The translations under genes were made by a program, and so were the position numbers. Below the pieces are notes generated by a model. That model was not told the origin of the DNA and searched no databases. It saw nothing but the letters and a program-made list of their open reading frames with translations. This document shows positions 53,386 to 64,000 of a stretch of 64,000 bases of DNA, in pieces. Position 1 is the stretch's first letter, and every line of letters begins with the position of its first letter. The DNA comes from Microthyrium microscopicum (taxonomy: Eukaryota; Ascomycota; Dothideomycetes; Microthyriales; Microthyriaceae). Location of the stretch: the NCBI GenBank assembly GCA_010405405.1, contig MU004237.1, positions 813,965 to 877,964 on the forward strand, written 5' to 3'.

Positions 53386-53979
53386 AAGCAACGTCGAAAA
53401 TCAAAGATTCGATGCTTTCAATCGCCCTTTGATGTAATGCAAGGGCGTGAACATGAAGTTCAACTGTCCGGAATAGGTCGTTCGTATTTGATGGAGGATG
53501 TTTATCTTTTCAATAAATGTACAGAGGACGATGGGAGAGACCCTGGGAGGAGTTGATGTCTCAGGCTCAGATGCGAGTCATTCCCCTACAACGTCGTAGC
53601 TCTTTCTTTGCCAGCCACCATCTTCAATGCCACTGTACAATTTTACCTCCGTCCGAGAAAAATCAGACGATGATACAAACTTTGAGTGTTGAGAATGTGG
53701 TCTCGCAATTCGCCCTAAATCAAGCTCCACCACTCAAGATTCAGAAAGCTTCTCTGATGTAAGGTTGATGCAATGATGATATGTACATACAAAAAATAAG
53801 AATTTGCACAGAAAGAGACCATATTTTATTCAGAATATGATGTGTACGTATTACTAAATTAAAGCTTGCTTGATAGATCTTGATTGTTGCGACTTCCATC
53901 GGGATAATGACAGATATGAAAAGAGAAAAGAAGATGTGTTATATATTCGCTACCAAGCAAATTTTCAATTGAACTTCTC
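53386..53979. other. Intergenic, possible lost N-terminal coding sequence
   Basis: On the minus strand, sequence at about 53390-53470 reads HVHALALHQRAIESIE in a frame offset from the CorA-like gene. It may be decayed 5' coding sequence. The rest shows nothing. Confidence 0.35.
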
Positions 53980-54075
53980 GCTTCTATAGCTCAGTTGGGA
54001 GAGCGCAGCACTGAAGTTCTTTTGAATACCTGGGGTGACATGCTGAGGTCACCCGTTCAATCCGGGTTGGAAGCA
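53980..54075 (+). tRNA. tRNA-Phe(GAA) with canonical 23-bp intron
   Basis: The acceptor GCTTCTA pairs with TGGAAGC (one G.T), the discriminator is A, and the D arm GCTCAGTTGGGAGAGC is standard. The anticodon arm CAGCA-CTGAAGA-TGCTG gives GAA (Phe). A 23-bp intron (54017-54039) sits between positions 37 and 38, the normal site for the tRNA-splicing endonuclease. The T arm is ACCCG-TTCAATC-CGGGT. It appears functional. Confidence 0.93.
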
Positions 54076-54079
54076 ACAA

Positions 54080-54086
54080 TTTTTTT
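54080..54086 (+). terminator. Pol III T7 terminator after tRNA-Phe
   Basis: Seven T residues starting 5 bp after the tRNA 3' end. Confidence 0.75.
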
Positions 54087-54140
54087 GGTGCCTACTACTA
54101 GTGAGCAGGCACGACTTCCGTACCTATCCCTAAGACTAGA

Positions 54141-54158
54141 CATCCCCGCTAGGGGATG
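54141..54158. repeat. Short perfect hairpin at the island edge
   Basis: CATCCCC-GCTA-GGGGATG. It lies in the GC-retaining edge, followed by repeated CGCTAGCT motifs, and could be part of a transposon terminus. Confidence 0.6.
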
Positions 54159-54199
54159 CCCGCTAGCTTACCCGCTAGCTAGTTTACTCGCTAGAATGC

Positions 54200-54851
54200 T
54201 AAGAGAAATATAGGTACTTAAATTTCTACTACTACACTACTAAAAGTAAAGTATTTATATTTTTAATTAAATATATTACTTAAAATACTTATTAGGTATA
54301 ATTAGATCTTTAGAATTTTTATCTTATAATAGTATTAGTATTATAGGATCCTTAACTTTAATCTATTCTTTAGCGGCCTTCTTTTTAGCTTTCCTTGCTT
54401 TTTAATAACGTTAAGTAAGATCCTCTTTATCTTATCTCTTTATAACTGCTTCTTAAAGAGATCTAACTAGTATAATATAAGGCTTACTAACGAGCTTGTT
54501 TATAGACTTCTTAGATTACTTTATCTTAGCTTTTTTAGTATAAGCTACTATTATATCTTTAATCTACTTTCTTAGGATTTAATATTAAGTAAAGATAATA
54601 TTTAACGCTTTTATATACTTCTAAAAAGCTTTAAAAGGCTTATAGATTTATGTAGTTATTTCTTATTAAATTAAATTAACTTCTTGCTTTATTTTTAGTA
54701 TTAAAAGTGTCTTAAAGTAGGCTTTATTAAGCTCTAGCTATTCTTTCTCTTTAGATGTCTATTCTTCTATTAAATTATCTAAAACTATAGATAAATTAAA
54801 AGGCTAGATTCTAGACTCTTTCTAGTATTAGAGATTAGGGTTATAGAGTAG
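54200..54851 (-). pseudogene. Decayed transposase C-terminus, probably pogo/Fot-like
   Basis: On the minus strand, reading stop codons as RIP-changed, the segment contains IQPFNLSIVLDNL, similar to the GLxPFNPxxVL motif near the C-terminus of pogo/Fot-type DDE transposases, and further on KARKAKKKAAKE, the lysine/alanine-rich tail common in that group. The Gypsy element inserted within or next to this frame. Assignment is tentative. Confidence 0.4.
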
Positions 54852-54856
54852 GTAAG

Positions 54857-55080
54857 TGTAACGAGCTATAGAACTTAGGCAAGTAGATAATTAGATTATA
54901 TTCTAGAATCTATAAATAAAAGAGAGAGAAGAAGATCTAGAAGAGCTATAGATCTATAAGGAAAGTAAGTCTACTTAGTAGATCCTTAGGCGTACTAACC
55001 CCCTTAGGTCTAGCACGTAATCTTATAATAAGATCTCTCTTATAATACTACTATAAAGCCTATAAAGAGGAATTATTATA
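54857..55080 (-). repeat. LTR of Gypsy copy 2 (3' LTR in element orientation)
   Basis: Matches 62283-62506 over its full 224 bp. Confidence 0.92.
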
Positions 55081-55154
55081 TAACTCCTCTCTTTAGTATA
55101 GCTCTCTAAGCTATAGACTATTAATTATATCTACTTTCCTAATCTATTCTATTC

Positions 55155-55200
55155 TAATTTAGTTTAGTCTAGTCTAGTCTAGTCTAGTCTAGTCTAGTTT
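55155..55200. repeat. (CTAGT)n microsatellite inside Gypsy copy 2
   Basis: About eight CTAGT pentamers at the place matching 32691-32740 of copy 1. Confidence 0.85.
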
Positions 55201-58114
55201 AATAAACTTTTAGTAATAAATAATATTTTAATCCTTCTATAGTATAATACTAATTATATTAGTTATTTAGAATATCTTAACCTCTAGCCTACTAAAGTAA
55301 CTATTAAGAAGTATTAATAAACCCTAAGATATTTTTAGAATACTCTAGTTCTTAAGTCCTAGTAGTTTAGTAGTTAGTAATCTTATTAATATAAAGGAAT
55401 TAGTAGTATAATTATTTACTCCTCCTAATTAGTAAGAACGTTATTAGAGTTATAATTAATACTATTGCTAATAGGCTCTAGTATTAGTAGTATCTAGGTA
55501 GAATATAGGCTTAGCTTATTAAGATATTAGGTATAAAACTTAGTAATAAGCTTTAGTATATTCTTAGTAGCTATCTAATTATATTATTTAGCTTTGTTAT
55601 AACTAGTATACTTAATCTCGTATTATAGCTTCTTATATTAATTAATAAAGTAGCTATTAATAATAGTATTAATAGACTATTTATTATTATTTATAGTTTC
55701 TCTAATAACTACTAGTAGTAGATTAGCATACTTAAGTAGCTTAGTATTATTTATAATATAATAAAGGATCTAGGTATAAAAGATATTATATATTTTTATA
55801 GAAGAGAGAAGATTAAGTTTATAGGTAATAGTATTAATCTTCTTAATTATATAGAAGGAGCTTATATTCTTATCGTTTAGAGTCTTTAAAGAATATAAAG
55901 TAGGGTAGTTCTATATATCTAAGCAAACCTAGTTACTTAGTACTAGGTCTAGGGCTATATAGTAATAGTAGTTAGTATATTTTACTTATTAAGCTTATAC
56001 CTAGATTAATTACTCTATTAAGTAATTATATATCTTAGTATAACTTATTTATATTATATTTATATTAATAACTTCTTTATTAGCTATTATAGAGGCGTTT
56101 ATAGGTTTTAAGAGACAATATAAGGACTTAAGACTTAATTAAGAGTTAAATCTATTTTAAGCTTTAAAAAGTATAACTTCTATAGTAGTATTTATAATAG
56201 AATTAACTATAAATTTAGTAAAGAGTAGAAGGGCTACCTAGTTATTTTAATCCTAGTTAATAAACGTATATAAAAATTACTTAAGTATAGTAACTAAGAT
56301 TTCTATTATACTATTAGTCTTAGGGTAAAATACTATACTAAGATAAAGTATAATACCTATACGTTTATATAAGCGCTTCTAGAATATAGAAGTAAATTAG
56401 CTACTATAGTCTAAAAGAATTATTAATAGCTAGCTAATAAGCTTCTATATATAGTTAATAAAGGCTAATACTATTAAGTCTATAGATAGGTCTAGTAGTA
56501 AAATAAAACGCTAAGTTTATATATATTAGTTAATAACTATTATAATATATTAGTAGATTATACCTTAGTATAAATAGTAAAGTAGTAAGATAGTAAAGTT
56601 AATAGAGATATCTAACTATATATACTTAAAGAAAAAGAATTAATATAGGAAGCCTTACTTCTTTTAGTAAATAAGTTTAGTAAATACGTATTTATAGCCT
56701 TTAATAAAGCTCTTAACGTTCTATAATATCTTAAGCTACTAGTAATCTTCTTATAAATAGTAGTAAGTTATTACTACTTTACTATAGCTTATAGCTTTAT
56801 AGCTATATATACTCTATATAGCGTAATACTAAAGTTTACTTTAAAGAATAAAGATCTAGTTATAGTAAAAGATTATCTTATTAGTAGCTACTATATAGTC
56901 TCTAAGCTTAATCTATTCTTATTCTAGAGTACTAAAGAGTAAAAAGAGCTAGTAGTTAGTCTTAGCATAGTAAATAGTAATTATTATTTTATTATATTTT
57001 ATTATATTTATAATATCCTATAGGAACTAGTTACTATTAAAATTTAGGAATAAGTTATCTCCTAAGGAATTAAGTAGCTTACCCTTAGGCGTCTTATTAT
57101 TACTAAGAGACTCTTTTATAGAATTAAGTAGCTTACTTATAGAATTAGAAATATCTAACTTATTTTAAGTAATAGTAGCTAAGTATAGTATTAAAAAGTA
57201 GGTAGGCTTAATAAGTAATATAGCTAGCTTTATTATATATTTTATATTAAATTAGTATAGGAATAATAAAGATTAAACTTATTAAAAGATATAAGAGTTA
57301 TTATTACTTTATAAAATATCTTATAACTAATAGGTAAGGATATTTACCTTTCTATTAGCTATACTTAAGTAGTACTTTATTTTAAAGTAAAACTAGAAAA
57401 GGAACTTAGCCTATTTAGCTTATTATTAAGAAAGATATTTTATTATTATAAATATCTAAAGGTTATAGTAATCTAAGAATACTTAAATAGAGTTAATAAA
57501 GCTAAATAGCTTTAGTTTCTACTCTTTAAATACGTAAATAATAACTAGAAGCTTTTTATTATAAATATTATAATTATACTCTACTAAAGTTATTTTTTTT
57601 AAGAAGTACGTAACTAAGTAAAGTTTTCTATTATTACCTTTTTAAGAGAAGACTATAGCGTAAATCTAATTTAAGGTATCTATCTCTAGCTATATTTCTT
57701 TTATATAGTTAAAATAATATAATATCTTAGTAAATATAAAGTCTTACTTTAGCTTCTTAAATATATATTCTTTTAGCTTATTAGAGTCCTAAAGAAAGAT
57801 TACTATAGCGTTCTTCTTTATAAGTATTATTAGCAGTATTATAGTTTTTAAATATTTAAGAATAAATTAACGATAGAAGTTAATAAAGTTAAGAAAAGCT
57901 TAAACGTTTTTTACTAAAGAAGAACGTTACTAGTTAACTACGCTTTAAATCTTCTTTAAGTCTATCTTAATACTTTTAGTAGTAATAATTAAGCTAAGGT
58001 ATTTAACTTATTAAGTATTAAATTTATACTTCTAAATATCTAAGTATAATTCTACTTTACTTATTACTTTTAGGACTAGGTAAATATAGGTAGTATAGCT
58101 AGCTTTAGTATTAC

Positions 58115-58147
58115 TAAAGACTAATAGATTATCTATATAGTCTATAA
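58115..58147 (-). pseudogene. Reverse-transcriptase core motif, Gypsy copy 2
   Basis: The minus strand reads IDYIDNLLVFS, the same Gypsy catalytic motif as in copy 1 with the second Asp changed to Asn, followed downstream by a segment with VKYLSLIITT that fits the Gypsy KYLGLIV block. Closed by several stop codons. Confidence 0.78.
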
Positions 58148-61100
58148 TAAAGTTGTCTAGATAATTAATTAAGATATAGTTAAAATAAGCTTAGAAGGTC
58201 CTTAGGGCTTTAGTAAAGCTAAAAGGTATAACTTTAAATTTATATAATCTATAATAAGTTAAAAATATAGTTTTATATTTATTACTAGGTTTAATATAAA
58301 TATATATAAAGGTAGTAATAACGTTAAATTTAGAGAAGTATTTTACGTAATAGATATAAATAAGTATTTCTAGTAGCTATAGAGAGACGTTATAATTTTT
58401 TTATATAATCTTATTAAGTTTATAATAATTAATATAAACTTAAATTCCTCTTCTTAGCTTATATATATATATAGTATTAGTATAGCGTAGTATAACTTAC
58501 TAGCTTAAACTTAATTTTAACTAAGTATTTAATTAATATATTATTTAACGATAAGAGATTCTTAGTAACCTAGGCTATTATAGTAATATTTAGGAATTAT
58601 AGCGTCTAAGATAATATTAATAGAGTAATTCTATTTACTATAGTATAGTATAAGTTTATTATCTAATTTTAAGTTAAAGATATCTATATAATAGTAATAT
58701 TTCTTTAGTAAGCGTTTAAGAATTTCTTTTTATAAGAAGAAAAGCTTATTATACTTCTTTTGCTATTTTTTAAAATTCTTAAGTAAGATTTTACCTAAGT
58801 TAATAGTAATATCTTCTTTTAGCATAGGATTTAGATTTAGAGGTTTCTTTTCCTTTTTATCTTTAAAGTCGTTAGGCTAGATTTTGCTAAATTGCTAGCC
58901 TTATTCTAGTAACTTAATAAAGATAGTAACGCTAACTATAGTAACGTTTTTAAAGTAAGAGTCTATTAAATTAACTAAGTAGCCCTTATAATCTACTAAG
59001 ATTAGGTAGCCTATTAGTAAGTAGTATATAAAGTAATAGTCTAAGTTAAAGTAGATCTACTTCTTATCTCCTTTAAAGGTAACCTTATAGAGGTTAATCT
59101 AAAAGTTACTAAGAATAAAGTTATAACTAGTAACGTTTATAATAAAGTAGTAGATTTATTTAATATACCTTCCTAAATAGATATTAACTATAGTAGCTTT
59201 ATTAACTTTTATAATAGCTTTACTATTAGCTAATTATATAATTTAGGAAGTAAAGAGATTAATAATAGAGATTCTATATTATTTAATAAAGTTAAGATAA
59301 ATAATTTCTATTATTCTACTATTAGTATTTATAAGGATATTAATCTTTAAGTAGTAGCCTTATCTTAGAGAAAATATAGTATTAAAAGTAGTCTATTAGT
59401 TACTTACTATAGGTATAGTAGCTACTTCTTAAGGATAAAAATCATATACTATAAAGATAAGGGATATCTTAATAATAGCTAGTTTAGTATTATTAAATAT
59501 AATAAGCTTTAGGAATAACGCTTATTAGAGATTATTTTCTAAGCGCTAGATAGTCTTATTAACCTTATATTAGATTTATTCTTTAAAAAGAACTAGCTTA
59601 GAGTTAGATTCTTTCTTCTTTTATTACTAATTATATACTTTTTGCTTATTTAGCTCCTTTATGCGTCTTTATAGAAAAGCTTTTAGTTTTCTATATTATT
59701 ACTATAATTATACTTATTATAATTATTCTCTATAGTTAGAAACTAAAGAGATTAAGTAGTAATTTAATTATAGATAGTAGTAAACTTTATAATAATAGTA
59801 GTAACCTTTAGTTAGATTTTAGCGTCTAAAAGAGCGTCTTTATCTTTATATAGTACTAAGTTATACTAATAACTATAGCTCTTCTCTCTATACTTTATAT
59901 AATAGTTATTAGCTTTTAAGGTATTATAGATATTTAAAGGATAGTTAAACTTTAGTTTCTATTTACTACTCTTAGTTACTAGATAATTATTATTATTATA
60001 GCTTTATAAATTAGTAGAGAAGATGTATTTAATATAATAAGCTATAGTATATAAGCTTTTAAGGAAGTTAGTAAATATTTTTAATTCTATAAAGAGTACT
60101 TTTTTTATAAACTTTAAGAGTAGAAGAGGACGTATTTTAATAATCTTATCTTAATTACTAAGCTTAGCTTCTTATAAGTTCTCTAAGAAGTAAGTTAGAA
60201 ATTATTTAAGCTTCTTAGTAAGCTTTATTATAGCTTCTTAACTTTTAAGCTAAGTCTTAGTAATAATATAGCTATCTTTAATACTATACTTATAGTCTAA
60301 ATTAAACTATATCTCTACTATAAATAAATATAAGTTAGTTAATTTATAGTTACTCTACTTATTAATAGTACTAAATACCTAATCTTCTATTACTTTTTAA
60401 ATAACTTAGATCTTAAAGGCTTTTATAAAATAGACTTACGTATTATTATTAAGATAATCTAATACTTTACTTTTCTAAACGTAATACTTTTACTTATTCT
60501 TTCCTAAAAAGAGTAAAGGCTTATTGCCTTATACCTTAAGAAAAAAGGCACTATTAACTAAGTTAAAGTTAAAGAAGAAAGTAGTTTAATATAAATCTAG
60601 TACCCCTAAAAGTATATTTAAGTTAGGTTAGTTTATATCTTAAGCTAAGGAGGTTTAGCAAAATAGATTATTATCTACTAACTTATTATAATTAAGATAG
60701 AAATTAGTTACTTTAGTAACTAAAAGTTTCTTTTAGAAAGCGTTAATCTAGACTTAAAGGATAGTAGCTTTATCTATCTTCTTCTATAAAGCTTTATAAT
60801 ATTTACTAATCTTATTAATATAAGTAGTAAGTACTTCCTTAAGTAAATTATTATTATATTATAGTTCTTATACCTTTTAGTAAGTAGTTACTATTTCTTT
60901 AAGGGTAATAGCATTATCTTAAATTTATACTTTAAGGTAAGTAATTTACTTTATACGTTTATTATTAATTTTAGCTAAATTCTATATCTCTACTTAAGCT
61001 TTTAGAGCTTCTTTCTAAAGAATATAAATTAAGTCTATATTATAAGTATTTATATTTTACTTAATTTTAAAGAAGTAGGCTATAATTTAAGAGGCTAATA

Positions 61101-62282
61101 AGGAGGTGTAAAGCTATATAACTAAGTTATCTAGCATAAGCTCTTCTTTTAATAAACGTTCTAGGTCTATACCTAATTTAATTAAGTAGTAAGAGTAATA
61201 ATAGAGGTCTAATTACTTTTCTTTATAATAAAAGTATACTCTTACGTCCTTTAGCTTATTGTCTTCTTTATTAAGCATTTTTTATACTTAAGTAGCTTAA
61301 AAGATTAAAGGGTTCTTATTAATAATTAGAGTAACTAGTTAATTAAGGTCTACTACTATAAAGTAGTAAAATATTAATATAGGTAGTACTTTAGAGCTTT
61401 TAGCTTACTAATATAGTTCTATTAGCTATTCGTATATTTTAGAAAAAAGTCTAGTATTATTATTAGGTTAAAAAAGAGCTAGTAGTTAGTTATCTCCTAT
61501 ATTTATTTAGTTTAATAAAGTTATTTAACTAGTATTTTAAGGAGTATCTTTTAACGCTTTAGTTTCTTTGCCTTTATAACCTTATTCTAATAGATAATTA
61601 TCTTCTAACTCGTCTTTATCTTCTAATAATGCTCTTAAGTTTAGTTCTAGCAGTTTTAATAGTCTTAAGACGTTCTCTACTAAATCTACTACTTTCTAAG
61701 TAGTATCTAATTATATTATATTCTAAGTATTAAGTCTACTTTAATACTTAGTACGTATAGTAGAAGGGCAATATAATAGAAATAAATAATATAAGCGTAT
61801 AGAAGATAGAGATTAATACTAATTATAAGGCTAAGTATAAATAGCTAGAGATAGTAAGTAGGCTATATAGCTATTAACTTAGGTCTATTAGGCAGAAGCC
61901 TTATTAGCTATAGTTATAAATAATAAAGAAGAGTACTAAGAGGGAACGCTTATTTATTTAGCGCGTTTTAATAGTAAGTATATTAAGTATAATTACAAAT
62001 ATTTAGTAGTAGTATAGAAGATAAACTTTAGTATTTTATAGAACTAAGGATAAGAGATAATTAATGCTTAGACTATTAATAGATTAAAGAGTATTAAGGA
62101 ATTCCGACGCTCTAATTAAATAAAAGGTTAGTAGAACTAATAGATTTAGTAAATCTATGAAGGATCTTTAATAAGGTCTAAGACTACGTGCGCAAGATGT
62201 TAATCTATATAGACGCTTCTTTAGAAGTAAATTCTAGAGTACGTAGTATAAGTACGCAAATGTTTAAATAATTTGTAGATTA

Positions 62283-62506
62283 TATAATAAGCTACGGAAC
62301 TTAGGCGAGTAGATAATTAGATTATATTCTAGAATCTATAAATAGGAGAGAGAGAAGAAGATCTAGAAGAGCTATAGATCTACGAGGGAAGTAAGTCTAC
62401 TTAGTAGATCCTTAGGCGCGCTAACCCCCTTAGGTCTAGCGTATAATCTTATAATAAGATCTCTCTTACAACACCGCTATAAAGCCTATAAAGAGGAATT
62501 ATTATA
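62283..62506 (-). repeat. LTR of Gypsy copy 2 (5' LTR in element orientation)
   Basis: 224 bp, followed by the exact duplication GTAAG. Confidence 0.92.
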
Positions 62507-64000
62507 GTAAGAAGGTTATAAGATACTTAATAGATTAAGTATATAGAAATAGGAATAGAAGTAATTGCTAAGGAACTATAAAGGGATTCCTTAGCCTCTA
62601 TCTTATTACCTAGGAACTTCTAAGGTTTCTCTCTAAGCTAGAATAGTTTATTTATAAGCTAAGGTACCTTAGAGATATATTTAGCTACTAATTATAATAG
62701 TTAGAAACCTATTAGTTCTCTTAACTATAAAATATATCTAAAGCTAAAGAAGTAGCTCTACTAGCTTCTAATAGCTATTAGGCTAAGGTACTTAGGCTAT
62801 AATACCTATCTTAGAGAGTTTATTAGGTTTAATTCCTAATATTATCTTCCTAATAAGAACCTAAACGTCCTTATAGGTCTCTAAAGAGTTAACTACGTTC
62901 TAATAGTACTAATACGCTTTAGAGTATATTATATTATAATAATATAAACTACTTAGCTACTATCTAGCTAGCTAGATAATAATTTTAGTAAATCCTAGTA
63001 AATCTATTATTAGTTTTAAATATTATTTAAAGGGGTACTTCTTAAATAACGATTTATAAAGCTAAACGTTACTATTAGATACTTATTTAGGTTTATCTAG
63101 GTTTATTAGAAACTTAAGCGTTTTTAAGTTTTTTTAGGCTATTACCTTAAGTCTACCTAATCTATAGGTCGTTATCTACTAAGAGTAACTTCTCTCTTTA
63201 GAATCTTTACTTATAATAAGGATTAATATTAAAGCTTTCTTTAATAAGAAGTACTTAATAAAGTAAGTATTTACCCTTTATTAACCTAATTAGGTAAGAG
63301 GGTATTAAATAAGGTATATTTAATTTTATAATTATATACTTCTTTTAATTCTTCTTTATTTTACTTTTATAGAATTAAGGTATATACCTAAGTAAACCCT
63401 AGCTAACTAAGTAAAGCTAACTTTTATAAATAGGGCTATAATATAAGAATAAGTCTTAGCTAATAGTTTTAATATTTTACTAATAGCTTTTCTATAAATC
63501 TACTTAGTATACTTTATACTCTTTTATATCTATTTTCTTTAATAGCTATTATAAAGAATAAAGTAGAAGCTAATAAGGCTCTAAATAGATCTAGTCTATT
63601 TCTATTTAACGCCTCTAAGGTTTCTAAAGATACTATTAATTTACTAAAAACTCTAATTATTAGTACTATAAAACTAACTAATTCTATTAACCTTAATACT
63701 ATTAAAAAGGCAACTAATTAGGTTAAATTTATTAATAGTACTAAAATTAATACTAATAATAACTATATTAAACTATTAAGTTTAGGCTACTTTTCTTTAG
63801 AACCTTCTAAATTTAAGAAGATTAAGAAGAATACTATTTAGGTTAAGAAGAAAGGAAAGATTTCTAAGTATAACTATAATAATAAGTCTAAACTTTCTTA
63901 ACCTAACGTGAAATAAATATATATTAATAGTATTATATATATTAATAAGGCTTAGGCTTAGTTTAAATTATACTAAACTTTTCTTATTTATAATATATTA

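Larger units (their letters stand above)
54857..62506 (-). mobile_element. Gypsy-type LTR retrotransposon, copy 2, RIP-mutated
   Basis: Two 224-bp LTRs (54857-55080 and 62283-62506) enclose about 7.2 kb. The target duplication GTAAG is exact on both sides (54852-54856 and 62507-62511). Overall sequence follows copy 1 throughout, with many transitions and few length changes (7650 against 7652 bp). The left LTR still starts TGTAACGAGC, showing the pre-RIP end that is TATAAT in the other LTRs. The polypurine tract (minus strand AAAGAGAGGAG) next to the left LTR gives minus orientation. Confidence 0.92.
54087..64000. mobile_element. RIP-mutated AT-rich repeat island, extends beyond the window
   Basis: From just after the tRNA-Phe terminator to the window end the DNA is very AT-rich with TpA in excess and all long frames closed by TAA/TAG. 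It contains Gypsy copy 2 (54857-62506) inside older repeat sequence. The left flank keeps some GC up to about 54200. The right flank (62512-64000) contains a plus-strand frame near 63570-63880 with few stops, of unknown family. Confidence 0.85.

Noticed and set aside
1-64000. CRISPR arrays, rRNA genes or bacterial-type operons
   Set aside because: No regularly spaced repeats with unique spacers and no rRNA-like sequence were seen; gene structure is eukaryotic throughout.

Overview
The window is chromosomal DNA of a filamentous ascomycete (Pezizomycotina). The signs are short GT-AG introns of about 45-135 bp with CTAAC/CTGAC-like branch points, single-gene spacing on both strands, fungal-specific families (DUF1996, UstYa-like, fungal CorA-like, NACHT/NLR, fungal Hst4-type sirtuin), and AT-rich transposon islands whose frames are full of TAA/TAG in place of glutamine/tryptophan codons, the mark of repeat-induced point mutation (RIP). 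I cannot assign a genus. All gene models were spliced by eye from consensus sites and checked for phase.

Layout. 0-31.5 kb is ordinary genic DNA: a truncated secreted/GPI-type protein, a DUF1996 secreted protein, a secreted histidine phosphatase, an EF-hand mitochondrial ATP-Mg/Pi-type carrier (SAL1-like), a PI-PLC X-domain protein carrying an in-frame 18-bp minisatellite, an Hst4-type sirtuin, a 146-bp mariner-type MITE, Mediator subunit 16, a charged hypothetical protein, a lipocalin-like protein, a small cysteine-rich secreted protein, a disordered protein with a C-terminal gamma-glutamylcyclotransferase-like domain, a tRNA-Leu(TAA) gene with an odd 53-bp GT...AG insert in its D arm, a coiled-coil protein, the mitochondrial glycine carrier Hem25, and a lone UstYa-family oxidase.

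31.55-42.12 kb is a RIP-mutated Mutator-like (MULE) transposon with 112-bp terminal inverted repeats and a 9-bp target duplication. Its transposase frame is split by a 7.65-kb Gypsy-type LTR retrotransposon in the opposite orientation. 42.2-54.1 kb is a gene island: a NACHT NLR beginning 43 bp from the MULE, a tyrosine-rich GPI-type surface protein, prefoldin subunit 1, a Tma17-like protein, alkaline ceramidase, an ankyrin relic, a CorA-like membrane protein and tRNA-Phe(GAA) with a canonical intron. From 54.09 kb to the window end lies a second AT-rich island with another 7.65-kb copy of the same Gypsy family (intact 5-bp target duplication) inside older repeat sequence, probably pogo-like.

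The genes do not form one pathway. They are mainly housekeeping genes (mitochondrial transport, chromatin, transcription, chaperone, sphingolipid) with lineage-variable genes (secreted proteins, NLR, UstYa) scattered among them, several of these close to the transposon islands. The most unusual observation is the tRNA-Leu gene whose D arm is interrupted by a sequence with every mark of a spliceosomal intron.
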